Below, piece by piece: positions 32,880 through 43,234 of a stretch of 64,000 nt of DNA; position 1 is the first letter of the stretch; the number at the start of each line of letters is the position of its first letter. The notes under the pieces were generated by a model that saw nothing but the letters and a program-made list of their open reading frames with translations, searched no databases and was not told where the DNA came from. Location of the stretch: the NCBI GenBank assembly GCA_023435895.1, contig JAEZLH010000009.1, positions 102,067-166,066 of the forward strand, written 5' to 3'. This DNA is from Bacillota bacterium (GTDB lineage: Bacteria; Bacillota; Clostridia; Lachnospirales; Lachnospiraceae). The position numbers were made by a program, and so were the translations under genes.

Positions 32880-34094
32880 CTATCTTCTGCGTCTCTTTTT
32901 CTTCTTAAGCAACCTCAGTGTAGTGAAGAACAATAGGATACTTACCACACTTAGACATGCAATCACAATTGCAGCCTTATTTAGATTGGAGCGGTACTGT
33001 GCTAATTGTTCTTCCGATTTATTAGAATTAGTATTCCCCATAGATTCTGATATAAATCTTTGTAATGTTTTTTCAACCCTATCGTATTGATAAAAACCTT
33101 TTTCTCCATCCGAATTTTCCAAATAAATCAATACGAAATCACTCTGCCCATCTCCATTTGGAATATATGCAGTGATTGACTCACCGGATATGGTTATTTC
33201 GGATTTTTCATAATTTTCAGGAATGGCTACATCATCATTCACCTCTACTAATTTGTAGGAGTTATTTAAAACCAAATGTCCCTCTGTACCGTCCCATACT
33301 AACTTTATAGGGCTTGTTGTATCAATTGCTCCTTCTGTGGGAGATGGTGAAGGAGATAATGCAACCTCCGAACCTTTCTCTTTTGTTACATTTATATTAT
33401 ATTCTATGACGTTTCCTGATTCTGCTAATACTTTTATTACAACTTTATTTTCACCTTCTTGCAAAGAATCATTTCCAGATATGGAAACAGTTGCTTTCTT
33501 ATCCTCCGGTTCTGCTACGATAAATAATTGCTCTGTTTTATTATCAACAGTTACGCTATAATCATGTATACTTTTTTTAAAAGACGGTTCAATTGATGGA
33601 TCGGTAGTCAGTGATTTTAAATTCGCATTCTTGGATGATGTAACTTTGGCATCGATCTTTATATTAAGCTCATCCGTAGAAACGGATAATTCATTACCAT
33701 TTTCATCATAAACTGTGGTATCTTCTAAAGAGAGTGTGGTATTTCCGACTTTTAAAGCTTTAAAAGTCAGTGCATATTTTCTTTTTAAACTACCGGTTAT
33801 ATTATTTGAATCCGTTACCTTTAACAAACCATTTCCACCTGTAATTACTTTTGCTCCGTTTACATATTCTAGTGCATCCCCATCATAGGATAAGTTTGCT
33901 TCTATGTCTGTAAAATTAATCTGTGAACTAACATTCATATAAATAGTAAATTGACTGCCTTCTGTGATATTTTTCGCATCTGAGTTCAATTCAACCTGAG
34001 CACTGGATGCAAAACAAGTCTTTGCACTAACTGCTCCTTGAACTATAAAAACTAACATAAAGATTATTAAGAAATATTTTAACTTATTGATCAT
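32880..34094 (-). CDS. Surface protein with cohesin-like and cadherin-like domains, C-terminal membrane anchor
   Basis: 404 residues from the chosen ATG (GGAGG upstream; the frame stays open to 34142). A signal peptide is followed by a cohesin-like beta-sandwich (AQVELNSDAKNITEGSQFTI, then LSYDGDALEYV), a cadherin-like PF12733-type domain (about 155-235: FKKSIHDYSVTVDNK to IEYNINVTKEK), a Ser-Pro linker, a further beta domain with YIPNGDGQSDFVLIY, and a C-terminal transmembrane helix with a Lys/Arg tail. It is exposed outside and may bind other surface or glycan-active proteins. Confidence 0.78.
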   Translation of the reverse strand: MINKLKYFLIIFMLVFIVQGAVSAKTCFASSAQVELNSDAKNITEGSQFTIYMNVSSQINFTDIEANLSYDGDALEYVNGAKVITGGNGLLKVTDSNNITGSLKRKYALTFKALKVGNTTLSLEDTTVYDENGNELSVSTDELNIKIDAKVTSSKNANLKSLTTDPSIEPSFKKSIHDYSVTVDNKTEQLFIVAEPEDKKATVSISGNDSLQEGENKVVIKVLAESGNVIEYNINVTKEKGSEVALSPSPSPTEGAIDTTSPIKLVWDGTEGHLVLNNSYKLVEVNDDVAIPENYEKSEITISGESITAYIPNGDGQSDFVLIYLENSDGEKGFYQYDRVEKTLQRFISESMGNTNSNKSEEQLAQYRSNLNKAAIVIACLSVVSILLFFTTLRLLKKKKRRRR

Positions 34095-34142
34095 ACTACA
34101 TCCTCCTGTATTGTAGAGGATTTCTCCTCCTGTATGCAACAT

Positions 34143-34172
34143 CCGGCCGACGGGTTGTGTCCCCTCGGCCGG
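34143..34172 (-). terminator. GC-rich hairpin after the autolysin gene
   Basis: CCGGCCGA and TCGGCCGG arms form a strong stem with a short loop and no T-run; it stands between the large glucosaminidase gene and the next gene and probably ends or separates their transcripts. Confidence 0.6.
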
Positions 34173-34218
34173 TATGAAGTTATTACTGTTTTAATTAAGA
34201 TCATCATCAATCAAAGCT

Positions 34219-37200
34219 TTATTTTTTTCTTTCTATATTGATTGTATAAGTAGATGGAGAACCATCCTCGGCTTTCACTGTGACTGTAATTTTATTCTTA
34301 CCTACTGCTAAAGGATAGGAACCTGTTCCGCTTACGGTTGCCTCTGAGCTTACCGCTGTTGCTGTAACTGTGACATTCAATACTTTGTTGTCCACTGATA
34401 TACTATATGTTTTAACAGTCTGATCAAAGGATGGTGATAATCCCAATGTATTTTTACCATCTGTCACGGTAAGGCTCTTCATCCTATTATTCGGATTTTT
34501 CATCGGTGCAGGTGTTGCTACCGGTGAAGAAGGCATATTCTTATATACTGGTATGGAGAACACAATCGGTGTATCCAGTACCGTTGAATAGGCTGTCTTA
34601 ACCTTCTTTGCTTCTGCATAAGGTGCTTCCACATTTGCCATATACTGGTGACTATATCTTGATATATCAGTCATATTGAACTTTTGAAGATATACTGTAT
34701 CCTGTCCACGATTGATATATCGACTTCCAATCCAGAAGGCACCACCTGTGATTGATTTAAAGCGATTATTCCAGGGAAGCATATACTGGGTATTGGTTAC
34801 GTCACTGCTTGTCCCGTTCTTTGCATAGGAAAGTCCGTTGGCTACTGCTCCTCCTCCGGCACTGTTACTTGCACCAATATTATAAAAATTATAATATCCC
34901 TGATATCCAGAATAAGTACCGGTGGCACTTCCGCTAAAACTGGATGAGCTGCTCATAACCTCTTGTTTTGATCTGGATGCCAAATGGTATGGGCTAACGC
35001 CGGAATATAAAGCAGCCTTCATGAAGGTTTCAGCATAACTATAGGTTCTATTCAGTCCATAATTATTAGTAAAATTATATGAACTATTAAATGGTGAATT
35101 TTTCAGAATATTATATACACCATCTATCCCTTGATATTCACTTTGGTATTTTAATAATTCAAACTGGAATATACCATTCGTAGTCAAAAAGTTACGAGGA
35201 TCCATATAATACCCAATTGCTGCTTTGGATGCAGTAACCCAGGTACTGCCATCATATACTGTAAATTTATCGGTACTCCAATTATAGGCTTTGCCTTCCA
35301 TGGATAACCATTCCATTCCTTTATAATTCGGAATCAGATTCAATCCAACCTTACTCTCCGCTGTGATTACAGAATCCCAATCAAGTCCCGTTTGATAAGC
35401 TTCAAAGACCCATTGTGGATATAAATCATGGAGCATTCTTAAATATACCTTATAACTTTCTGGAAATCCTTCCTTCGTCAATGCATTCTCAAACTGGCTA
35501 TCGGTTAATGCAGCCACAGTGATTTCAGAAGCAGCCTTTGTGGGGGTTATGGCATACGTAGAATTATTATCAGATGTAAGCATCATATTTGATTTTGATG
35601 GAATATAAACAACGGAAGGCATTACATAACCGGTCTTTTGAACTCCCCCATAGATAAAGTTGACTTTGTAATAGGGTACATAATTAATCATCAAGAATTG
35701 TGTCACCGTAACCACCTGTGCACTGCTCAGTTTAATTGGTTTACCACTACTGTCATTCATATAGGTTAAGTTTGAATTCTTATAATCAAATACATTAAAT
35801 ACAAAATCAGTATTGCAAATATAACCAGTTACCGGGTCATCAATCTTCTCGAATATATCTAACGGTGCTACTTCAAATATCGTTCCCACCGGGGGGATTC
35901 CTTGATTCGGTGAATTCGTTGGATTCGGACTTTTTGTCGGTGTAGGTGTCATAGTAGGTGATTTGGTTGGCGTTGGTGTAGTGGTCGGATTAGCTGGTGT
36001 GTTTGAATTAATAAACGTTACATTGCAAGCCTGCAAAAATCCCGAACAAGTTGCCCCACCGTATGTAAAGGAGATTTGATACCATTTATACTCTCCTACA
36101 AGTGCTTCTCCTATAACTAAAATATTTTGTCCTTTTGAAAGTTCTATGTCTTTATTAGCATTTTTTACATAGGCTGAACTTCCCGCTGTGATGCTCACCT
36201 TTACTTTCGCCGGCAAAGTTTGAGCAGCCAATGCTTTGGTATAGGAAAGTTTAACATAATATCCTGATACATAGCCTGTTATAGTTTTGCCACCTTGTAC
36301 CGTTGATATTTTATACCATTTTTCATCTCCATAGGTTACATCGGATAAGATGGTAATCACATCGCTATTTGACACACTGCTGATTGATGAGTAATTAGTT
36401 CCTGCACCACTTCTTACCTTGAGACTGGAGGCTGTTACCATTCCTTGAACCGGCAATCCGGTTGTAGGTATTGGGGTCGGCGTTGGTTTATTCGTTGGGG
36501 TCAGGGTTGGTCTCTTTGTTGGGGTCGGCGTTGGCTTCTTTGTTGGCGTTGGAGTCGGTTTCTTTGTGGGGGTCGGCGTTGGCTTATTTGTTGGAGTTGG
36601 CTTCTTTGTGGGGGTTGGAGTCGGCTTCTTTGTTGGCGTCGATGTATTCGATGCCTTAAAAGTCACATTACTCGCCTGCAAATAACCGGAATAATTTTTC
36701 CCGCCACTTGTAAAGGAAACTTGATACCACTTATATGTTCCTGAAACAGCTTCATTCTTAACCGTAATATTCTGCCCTTGACTTAATTCTATTACTTTAT
36801 TACTGGAGTCTTTTATGAAACTGGAACTGCCAGCAGTTATACTGACCTTGACTTTTGAGGGTATTATCTGAGCATTTAGCGCTTTATTGTAGGAAATTTT
36901 CACATAATAGCCTGATACAAATCCGGTAACTGTTTGACCGCTCTTTATGGTAGAAATTTTATACCATTTCTCACTTCCATATGTAACATCCGACACTATT
37001 GTTACACCAGTATTCTTTGGTATACTGTTAATTGATTTATAACCTGTCCCTGCACCGCTTCTCACTACAAGACTAGAGGCCGTTACTGTTCCATTAACCG
37101 GTAATCCGGTAGTGGTTGTTCCACTCGGTGTTGATGTAGGTGTTGGCTTCTTGGTTGGTGTTGGATTTGGCTTTTTAGTTGGTGTTGGTATGGGCTTTTT

Positions 37201-38046
37201 TGTTGGAGTAGGTGCTGGTGTAACGGTTGCTTTAAGTGTAACTGCGCTTGCCTTCACATATCCGGTATAAGTTGTACCATTATCACTGAAAGAAATCTGA
37301 TACCACTTCACTCCACCTGAGGTTGCTTCATTTTTAACTGATATACTCTTCCCTTTATTTAATGTAATGATAGCTTTACTTTTATTTTTTAAATATGTAG
37401 TACTGCCAGCCGTTGTACTGACATTTACTTTGGACGCTAGGATTTGTGCGCTGATAGCCTTACTGTAAGAGAGTTTTACATAATATCCGGATACATAACC
37501 ATTGATTACTTTATTGCTTTTATTCACACTAATTTTGTACCACTTTTCACTTCCGTTCGTTACATCTCCAAGGACTTTCACAGCATCATTCTTAACTAAT
37601 CCTCCGGTAACGCCATATGTAGTTCCAGCTCCGCTTCGTACTGTAAGACTGGCTGTCGTTACAGTTCCTGTTATACCTCCCGAAACTGATGTATTCGAAG
37701 GTTTTGGTGTTGGGGTTGACTGAGCAGAAGTTACTTTAACATAATCTTTATGTACATATCCCTTTACGGCTTTACCGCTGAAGGTTAACGATACATAGTA
37801 AAAACTTCCCTTTGTACTCAAAATCGGGACTTTTGCACCCTTTGTCAGATAAACATTACTGCCCTTTACTACAACATGACTTGATGATGTGGATGGTCCG
37901 GTTCGAACATAGAGTGTATTGGCTGTTACCGTTCCCGTCGTTGTTGCAAATACTCGATCCGTATAATTAAATAACAAGTTTTGAACGACAAGAGAAAGGA
38001 TAAGCAGAATCGCAATAAACTTCTTTTTTTTAATTTTTACTTTCAT
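34219..38046 (-). CDS. Large secreted SH3-repeat glucosaminidase (autolysin-like)
   Basis: 1275 residues. Signal anchor 1-35; then SH3b units in pairs (GTVTANTLYVRTGPSTSSSH; GTVTTASLTVRSGAGTTYG; two further copies of the same pair) each followed by a second SH3-like segment (AQILASKVNVSTTAGSTTY and similar), separated by long Pro-Thr-Lys linkers; a glucosaminidase-type domain about 860-1150 (LYPQWVFEAYQTGLDW, AIGYYMDPRNFL, ETFMKAALYSGVSPYHLASR); and a C-terminal cadherin-like domain. It should cut wall glycan strands, with SH3 domains giving wall binding. The SH3-SH3-linker block has been duplicated about three times. Confidence 0.87.
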   Translation of the reverse strand: MKVKIKKKKFIAILLILSLVVQNLLFNYTDRVFATTTGTVTANTLYVRTGPSTSSSHVVVKGSNVYLTKGAKVPILSTKGSFYYVSLTFSGKAVKGYVHKDYVKVTSAQSTPTPKPSNTSVSGGITGTVTTASLTVRSGAGTTYGVTGGLVKNDAVKVLGDVTNGSEKWYKISVNKSNKVINGYVSGYYVKLSYSKAISAQILASKVNVSTTAGSTTYLKNKSKAIITLNKGKSISVKNEATSGGVKWYQISFSDNGTTYTGYVKASAVTLKATVTPAPTPTKKPIPTPTKKPNPTPTKKPTPTSTPSGTTTTGLPVNGTVTASSLVVRSGAGTGYKSINSIPKNTGVTIVSDVTYGSEKWYKISTIKSGQTVTGFVSGYYVKISYNKALNAQIIPSKVKVSITAGSSSFIKDSSNKVIELSQGQNITVKNEAVSGTYKWYQVSFTSGGKNYSGYLQASNVTFKASNTSTPTKKPTPTPTKKPTPTNKPTPTPTKKPTPTPTKKPTPTPTKRPTLTPTNKPTPTPIPTTGLPVQGMVTASSLKVRSGAGTNYSSISSVSNSDVITILSDVTYGDEKWYKISTVQGGKTITGYVSGYYVKLSYTKALAAQTLPAKVKVSITAGSSAYVKNANKDIELSKGQNILVIGEALVGEYKWYQISFTYGGATCSGFLQACNVTFINSNTPANPTTTPTPTKSPTMTPTPTKSPNPTNSPNQGIPPVGTIFEVAPLDIFEKIDDPVTGYICNTDFVFNVFDYKNSNLTYMNDSSGKPIKLSSAQVVTVTQFLMINYVPYYKVNFIYGGVQKTGYVMPSVVYIPSKSNMMLTSDNNSTYAITPTKAASEITVAALTDSQFENALTKEGFPESYKVYLRMLHDLYPQWVFEAYQTGLDWDSVITAESKVGLNLIPNYKGMEWLSMEGKAYNWSTDKFTVYDGSTWVTASKAAIGYYMDPRNFLTTNGIFQFELLKYQSEYQGIDGVYNILKNSPFNSSYNFTNNYGLNRTYSYAETFMKAALYSGVSPYHLASRSKQEVMSSSSSFSGSATGTYSGYQGYYNFYNIGASNSAGGGAVANGLSYAKNGTSSDVTNTQYMLPWNNRFKSITGGAFWIGSRYINRGQDTVYLQKFNMTDISRYSHQYMANVEAPYAEAKKVKTAYSTVLDTPIVFSIPVYKNMPSSPVATPAPMKNPNNRMKSLTVTDGKNTLGLSPSFDQTVKTYSISVDNKVLNVTVTATAVSSEATVSGTGSYPLAVGKNKITVTVKAEDGSPSTYTINIERKK

Positions 38047-38468
38047 GATTTCCCCCTCTTAAACACTGGTCAACAAGGTACTAAAGCAAAATAAGCAATA
38101 ATCAGGGTCTATAAACACATATCGTGTCAAGATTCCTTATCATTGCTTATATACAAATTCCCATGACACATTCTTGTCATTTCGCGCTTTTTAATTATTA
38201 TATACTAATATCAACTATAAATCAACCTTCCATTCTTCCTATTTTGCCATAAAATCATCGTTTTTATCCCTTATTTTTCAGCATTTTTTTCATAAATTTT
38301 TTATACGCAAATACTTCTAAAGAAGTTTGAAACAAGCACCTACAACAAGTGGTTTTTCATGGAATGTCTCAATAAACTTCCGAATAAATACCGCTGATTA
38401 TAGGTGTGCCTTCGCCTCATATAGAAACCTTATACTTCCCTTTTAATCCAAATCCTTTCTCTTCTTAG
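38047..38468. other. Intergenic region with promoter of the autolysin gene
   Basis: About 420 bases. It holds the promoter and inverted repeat described separately (38163-38225). The half next to 38468 is AT-rich with no clear structure. I see no riboswitch of recognised type. Confidence 0.5.
38163..38225 (-). promoter_or_regulatory. Promoter and candidate operator of the autolysin gene
   Basis: On the minus strand -35 TTGATT (38220-38225), 17-bp spacer, -10 TATAAT (38197-38202). About 17 bp downstream is the inverted repeat ATGACA-N6-TGTCAT (38163-38180), placed over the early transcribed region like a repressor site. The leader would be about 140 nt. Confidence 0.65.
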
Positions 38469-40574
38469 TCAAACTTGAAAGGTACCAATAGATTCCACTA
38501 ATTGGTCAGCTTGCATTCGAAACTTCTCTGATGATATCTTTAAATCCTCAACAGAAACCAGCTGAGTAGAAAGAGATTGGTTAACGCTTTCCGAAGAAGC
38601 TGCTATTTCTTCCAACACCGCAGAAATATTTTCAACTGCTCCCAAGGTATTCACTCTCGATTCTTCAATATTTTTGATATTTGTCATTATTTCCTCTAAA
38701 TTAACCACCAATTTTTCTACATTCCTATCTATGTTGTGATAGGAATTTGTTGTATTTGCTACTGCCTCCTCTTGGAGTAAAACAACGTTTTCAACCTTGT
38801 TGGCGACACACATAATAGTTTGAGTCCTGTTTTGAATATTGTAAACGATTGCTTGAACTTCGCTGATTGATTCCTTCGTTGCTTCCGAAAGTCTTCTGAT
38901 TTCTTCCGCTACCACATTAAAACCTCTTCCATAAACCCCAGCTCTTGCTGCTTCGATAGAGGCATTTAAAGAAAGAAGATTTGTTTGTTCTGAGATCTCC
39001 TTAATAACCTTAATGATCTTATTGATGGATGTCGAGTTTCTATTGAGCTCATCGATCTCATTCAAAATTTCCGAGGTTATTTTTTTTGTATTTGATGTCT
39101 GTATGGTCAACTCGTGGGTTACCTGAGTACCCTGATGAATGCTCCGTCGGGTATCTTGAACCAAAGTGCCAATTTCATCTGTGTTTTCATTTACAACAAT
39201 TATCTTACACGACAGATTATCCATATAGCTTAAACACTCTTCTGCATCCTTTGCTTGTTGGCTAACTCCTTGTTCAATTTCACTTACTGATGTTGCTATT
39301 TTTTGAGTACTTTGAAAAAATCCCTGGGAAGTTTCAGCAACCTCCGTTGATGATGAAGACACCTCACCACTTAGCTCTTTGACTTGGTTAACCAGATACT
39401 TTATATTGGTAAACATATTTTGCAGTTCATCAATTAATACACGGAATTCATCCTGACGTTTTGTGTGGAACTCAACCGTGAAATCTCCTTTTGAGGCCTT
39501 TTTAAGAACAGTAATTATACTTTTGATCACTTTTTGGATATCTGCCAATATAAACAGCCCAATTATAACAGCTATGCAACTTGCTGCAATAACTACCCTC
39601 TCGGTAAAGTGCTTGATTGATTCTGCCTGCTTAATAATCACGTCATTTGGAACTACTGTAAACACCATAGCGCCAGTTTTACCAATCTTATTATAGGTGA
39701 ATAAATTCTTTTCTCCATTTATATCAACATAATTTAAGCCCTCTGTTTTATCTGAAGTAATAACTTCCTTAAATTCATTGGATAACGAATTTTGATACTT
39801 TTCTATATTGCCGGTTAATATTGTAGACCCATCGGCAGTAACAATTCCTGTAACTCCGGATTGATCCAAATGAATATTTGTTAGTATGTTTCTTATTTTT
39901 TCTTGACTGATATCAATTATAATCACCGAATTCGTATTCCCTAATTTTCTCACAAGTCGAAAAGCATGCTTTTGCTGCTCCTTTATCAAGTTCTCATCCA
40001 AGAAATCACTTTTTCCCACCCAAAAAATCTTATTTGGATTTTCTAAAATGCTTTTTCCTAAATCTGTTTGATAAAACTCCTGACACAACTCTTTAGCTGG
40101 TAAATCTATCGTTGAAATTGAGGTAACATCATCCGAGAGGATTGTTATAGCAGAAACAAAATTCTCGGAAGCTTCCTTTTGAATTAATGCAGAATAAATA
40201 TTGTCATAATCAGTTTTGAATTTTGACTTATCGTCTTTATAATATCCCTTAAAATAATCCATGTAGGTCTGACTATTTATGTACTGCGTTGAAACATCTT
40301 CAACTGACTTCATAATCAGCTTCGTATATTCTTGTGTCATATTGATCGTTTGGCTGATTGACTGCTCATAATTACTTCGAAAGCCCTGTGCAGCTTTCTG
40401 AAATGAAACAATTCCAAGTAATATAATTAAAAATACTGGTATCAAAAAGGATATTATTAATTTGACTCCAATTGACATCTTAAATCTTACTCTGAATTTA
40501 TGATTCGCTGAGTTCCCTGCGATCACTCTATTTTCAGCTTTCGTTTCTTCTTTTTGGCTCTTTCGTATTTTCAT
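38469..40574 (-). CDS. Methyl-accepting chemotaxis protein
   Basis: 701 residues from the chosen ATG (AAAGGAG upstream). Transmembrane segments about 40-60 and 320-342 enclose a dCache-like sensing domain (IWxG-like wording: FWVGKSDFLD; ITADG-type VTADGSTILTG), then HAMP and a signalling domain with the hairpin NLLSLNASIEAARAGVYGRG. It should pass a signal to CheA; no chemotaxis operon is seen nearby. Ligand unknown; neighbouring wall and sugar genes make a nutrient plausible. Confidence 0.93.
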   Translation of the reverse strand: MKIRKSQKEETKAENRVIAGNSANHKFRVRFKMSIGVKLIISFLIPVFLIILLGIVSFQKAAQGFRSNYEQSISQTINMTQEYTKLIMKSVEDVSTQYINSQTYMDYFKGYYKDDKSKFKTDYDNIYSALIQKEASENFVSAITILSDDVTSISTIDLPAKELCQEFYQTDLGKSILENPNKIFWVGKSDFLDENLIKEQQKHAFRLVRKLGNTNSVIIIDISQEKIRNILTNIHLDQSGVTGIVTADGSTILTGNIEKYQNSLSNEFKEVITSDKTEGLNYVDINGEKNLFTYNKIGKTGAMVFTVVPNDVIIKQAESIKHFTERVVIAASCIAVIIGLFILADIQKVIKSIITVLKKASKGDFTVEFHTKRQDEFRVLIDELQNMFTNIKYLVNQVKELSGEVSSSSTEVAETSQGFFQSTQKIATSVSEIEQGVSQQAKDAEECLSYMDNLSCKIIVVNENTDEIGTLVQDTRRSIHQGTQVTHELTIQTSNTKKITSEILNEIDELNRNSTSINKIIKVIKEISEQTNLLSLNASIEAARAGVYGRGFNVVAEEIRRLSEATKESISEVQAIVYNIQNRTQTIMCVANKVENVVLLQEEAVANTTNSYHNIDRNVEKLVVNLEEIMTNIKNIEESRVNTLGAVENISAVLEEIAASSESVNQSLSTQLVSVEDLKISSEKFRMQADQLVESIGTFQV

Positions 40575-40780
40575 ATAATATTCTCCTTTGAAATTGATGA
40601 ATACCATTACCAGTTTATCCTATCAATTTTCGACAAAAAGTGAATACATTGATTATAGAACTATGCTGTTTGAAAAAATGAGTGTTATGTGTTTTTTTTA
40701 TATCCATGCATTATTATTAGATTATCTCTGCTTAAAACTTATATCTATACCTTATGTTCAAAAAAGTAACAGCTTCTCAA

Positions 40781-41638
40781 TCATACCCTACTTAAATAAT
40801 TATTACGAAATTCACTTGGGGATACTCCAACCACATTCCTAAATTGCTTTGAAAATGCAAACACATCAGAAAATCCCAATTCCACGGCAATTCCCTTGAT
40901 ACTTTTATTTCTCTCATACAATAAAAGCTTTGCCTGCTCGATACGCTTTACTTTTACATAATTACCGGGAGAAACCCCCATATACTCTTTAAATAATTTT
41001 CGAAACTTCTCATATCCCATACCAAGCTCCTTTGATAATTCTCTTATGGAATATCCATAAATTGATTTTGATAAAATCAGTGCAGCTTTATGGATAACTT
41101 CCGCATCCAAATTATCCGTACAATTTTCATTATGAAGCGTATGTAGCATCATGATAAGTTTTAATACATCGGGAAGAACCAAGTTAACTTTGTTCAACTC
41201 CATATTCTTCATACGGTGCAGGAAGTCCGAACATTCCTCAAATAAAGCACGATTGATACCGGGATACAATATTTCCTGTCTGGCGTCCAACAAATTCATA
41301 GATAATAGAGCATCATACATACTTTTATTGATACAAAAAAAGAATTCCAACCAACTTCCATCCGGTTGAATATTTAAAGTCTGATGTTTCTCCGGAATTC
41401 GTTGAATTACGCACCCGGGATATACTTGGGTAACTTTCCCTTCCTCATCAATATGCTCAGCAGTTCCACTTAACACTAGTACGACCCCATAATGCTTAAA
41501 AACACATCGATTCTCCCTGCACTCACTGCCCTTCTTATTTAAAAAGCCACAACCAAAAATGGTGGAGTTATGATCTCCGCCAAAGTGATGATAAACTGTA
41601 TCATTTCGATATGCTTCCTTCGGTAATATAAATGACAT
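40781..41638 (-). CDS. AraC-family regulator of the glycan locus
   Basis: 285 residues from the chosen ATG (AAAGGAGAGATAAG upstream; the frame is open to 41707). N-terminal cupin-like sensing domain (residues 1-160) and C-terminal double helix-turn-helix (SIRELSKELGMGYEKFRKLF, then IAVELGFSDVFAFSKQFRN). It follows the two-component genes on the same strand but behind a terminator, so is probably a separate transcript. Likely to sense a sugar and control nearby enzymes. Confidence 0.9.
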   Translation of the reverse strand: MSFILPKEAYRNDTVYHHFGGDHNSTIFGCGFLNKKGSECRENRCVFKHYGVVLVLSGTAEHIDEEGKVTQVYPGCVIQRIPEKHQTLNIQPDGSWLEFFFCINKSMYDALLSMNLLDARQEILYPGINRALFEECSDFLHRMKNMELNKVNLVLPDVLKLIMMLHTLHNENCTDNLDAEVIHKAALILSKSIYGYSIRELSKELGMGYEKFRKLFKEYMGVSPGNYVKVKRIEQAKLLLYERNKSIKGIAVELGFSDVFAFSKQFRNVVGVSPSEFRNNYLSRV

Positions 41639-41658
41639 CTTATCTCTCCTTTTCACTG

Positions 41659-41702
41659 AAAGGCCGGTCCTCTCTGAATCCTTCAGAGCAGACCGGCCTT
41701 TA
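41659..41702. terminator. Strong terminator between regulator genes
   Basis: AAAGGCCGGTC/GACCGGCCTTT plus inner TCTGAA/TTCAGA pairs make a long GC-rich hairpin downstream of the YesN-type gene. The final A/T runs are short on both strands. Confidence 0.8.
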
Positions 41703-41726
41703 TCCAATCACCAACGATGTAATCAC

Positions 41727-43133
41727 TCACCTTGCACGATATTCCGTTGGCGAGCATTTTTTTATCTTTCGAAAAACTCTGCTAAAATAGAAATAATCAC
41801 TGAAACCTGAAATTTCAGATATCTCATTTATTTTCAGATCAGTATCCATTAATAATTTGCAAGCATATTCTATTCGCTTGTTTGACAGATAATCTGTAAA
41901 GGTACATCCCATTTCTTTCTTAAAGAGCTGGCTGAAGTAACAGGCATTAATATGAAATTCTTCTGATAACTGTGTTATATTAATCTGCTTTAAGTAATTC
42001 TTTTCAAGATAGCGGTATATTGTCATAAATGTCTTATTAGATATACTATTTTGAAAGGTAACCTTTTGATTGAGTTCATTAAAATCAGATTCAATTTGGA
42101 AAAGCAAATCAAATACATTGCGAAATCTCTCACAAAGTATCTCATAATCATAAATCAGTTCAGACTCCCTATCCTTACTATAATTAGATAGCCAGGAAGC
42201 ATAAATATTCTGCAATTGAATTGCATAATCGATGTTATAGTCTCCACTGATAAATTTATCGGATATCTCCAATATATATTTACGGATCTTCCCACAATCA
42301 TTATATTCTAACTCTCTTTCCAGTGACTGCAAGATTGATTTATCCCTATGGGGCACTGTATATTGATTTACTTGATTGCAATCTTCCTGGCAAAAATACT
42401 GATAAGCGCACACTTTTGCTTCTCTGATTGCTCTTGCCACTTTCTCAAAGGATGCAACAACTCTGCTTATTCCAATATGAACTGCCTTTTTACCAGTTGC
42501 CGCAATCTGCTCAGCAAATAGTGTCACTTCCTTCTCTAGAACAAAACATATATACTTTTGATACCCCGCATTAATACTGATTAATGCATCTGTCTTATCA
42601 AGTTTATCAACTCCAAGAACATAGGCAATTTGTACTGCTTCTTGCTCGAAATCAATCCCTTTATCTTTATAAAATGAGCTCATATAAGTAAGTGCTTCTG
42701 TTGTTGTACTCTGTATATAGTCTGCAATGCAATTAGCCGAATCAACAGGAGTATTGGACTGATCCAAGCTATTTTTAATTCTTTTTAAATAAACGGCTAT
42801 CTCATCCGCATCAAAAGGTTTAAGGCAATATCCCTCTGCAGCAAGCCGTATGGATTTTTGAATATATGCAAATTCAGCATAACCGCTTATTACAATGCAA
42901 TGGGTGGAAGGATAGATTGCCTTAATCATTTGTAACAATTCCAGTCCATTGATTTTCGGCATTTTTATATCTGTAATTACGACCTCAGGTTTTAACTCCT
43001 CTACCTTTTTCAAAGCCTCCTCCGCTGATAAAGCATATCCTGAGATTTCAAACCCATACTCCTTCCAATTCAAAGTAGCAATTAGACTTTTAATAACCAT
43101 TTCCTCATCATCTACGAGTAATATTTTATACAT
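41727..43133 (-). CDS. YesN-type response regulator with AraC DNA-binding domain
   Basis: 468 residues from the chosen ATG (GGGAGAG upstream; the frame is open to 43235). Receiver domain 1-120 with LLVDDEE, phospho-acceptor Asp in VVITDIKMPKINGLE and Lys in CLKPF, a middle region of about 230 residues, and a C-terminal AraC helix-turn-helix pair (EEFHINACYFSQLFKKEM; ISGFSDYFYFSRVFRKIKKC). It partners the kinase gene just upstream and probably switches on the transporter operon. Confidence 0.93.
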   Translation of the reverse strand: MYKILLVDDEEMVIKSLIATLNWKEYGFEISGYALSAEEALKKVEELKPEVVITDIKMPKINGLELLQMIKAIYPSTHCIVISGYAEFAYIQKSIRLAAEGYCLKPFDADEIAVYLKRIKNSLDQSNTPVDSANCIADYIQSTTTEALTYMSSFYKDKGIDFEQEAVQIAYVLGVDKLDKTDALISINAGYQKYICFVLEKEVTLFAEQIAATGKKAVHIGISRVVASFEKVARAIREAKVCAYQYFCQEDCNQVNQYTVPHRDKSILQSLERELEYNDCGKIRKYILEISDKFISGDYNIDYAIQLQNIYASWLSNYSKDRESELIYDYEILCERFRNVFDLLFQIESDFNELNQKVTFQNSISNKTFMTIYRYLEKNYLKQINITQLSEEFHINACYFSQLFKKEMGCTFTDYLSNKRIEYACKLLMDTDLKINEISEISGFSDYFYFSRVFRKIKKCSPTEYRAR

Positions 43134-43234
43134 ACAATCTCTCCCGAATTCTTTCACACTAATCCTGTATGCTGCAGAAAACCAAAAGAATTGAAGCATT
43201 ACAAAATTTGCGTATGAATTTTGTTTTTCAATCA

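Noticed and set aside
36445..36744. Trp/Arg-rich plus-strand frame
   Set aside because: It is the antisense shadow of the Pro-Thr-Lys linker in the autolysin gene.
38047..38468. Riboswitch ahead of the autolysin or chemoreceptor gene
   Set aside because: I looked for c-di-GMP-type and similar conserved wording and found none; only a promoter and an inverted repeat are present.
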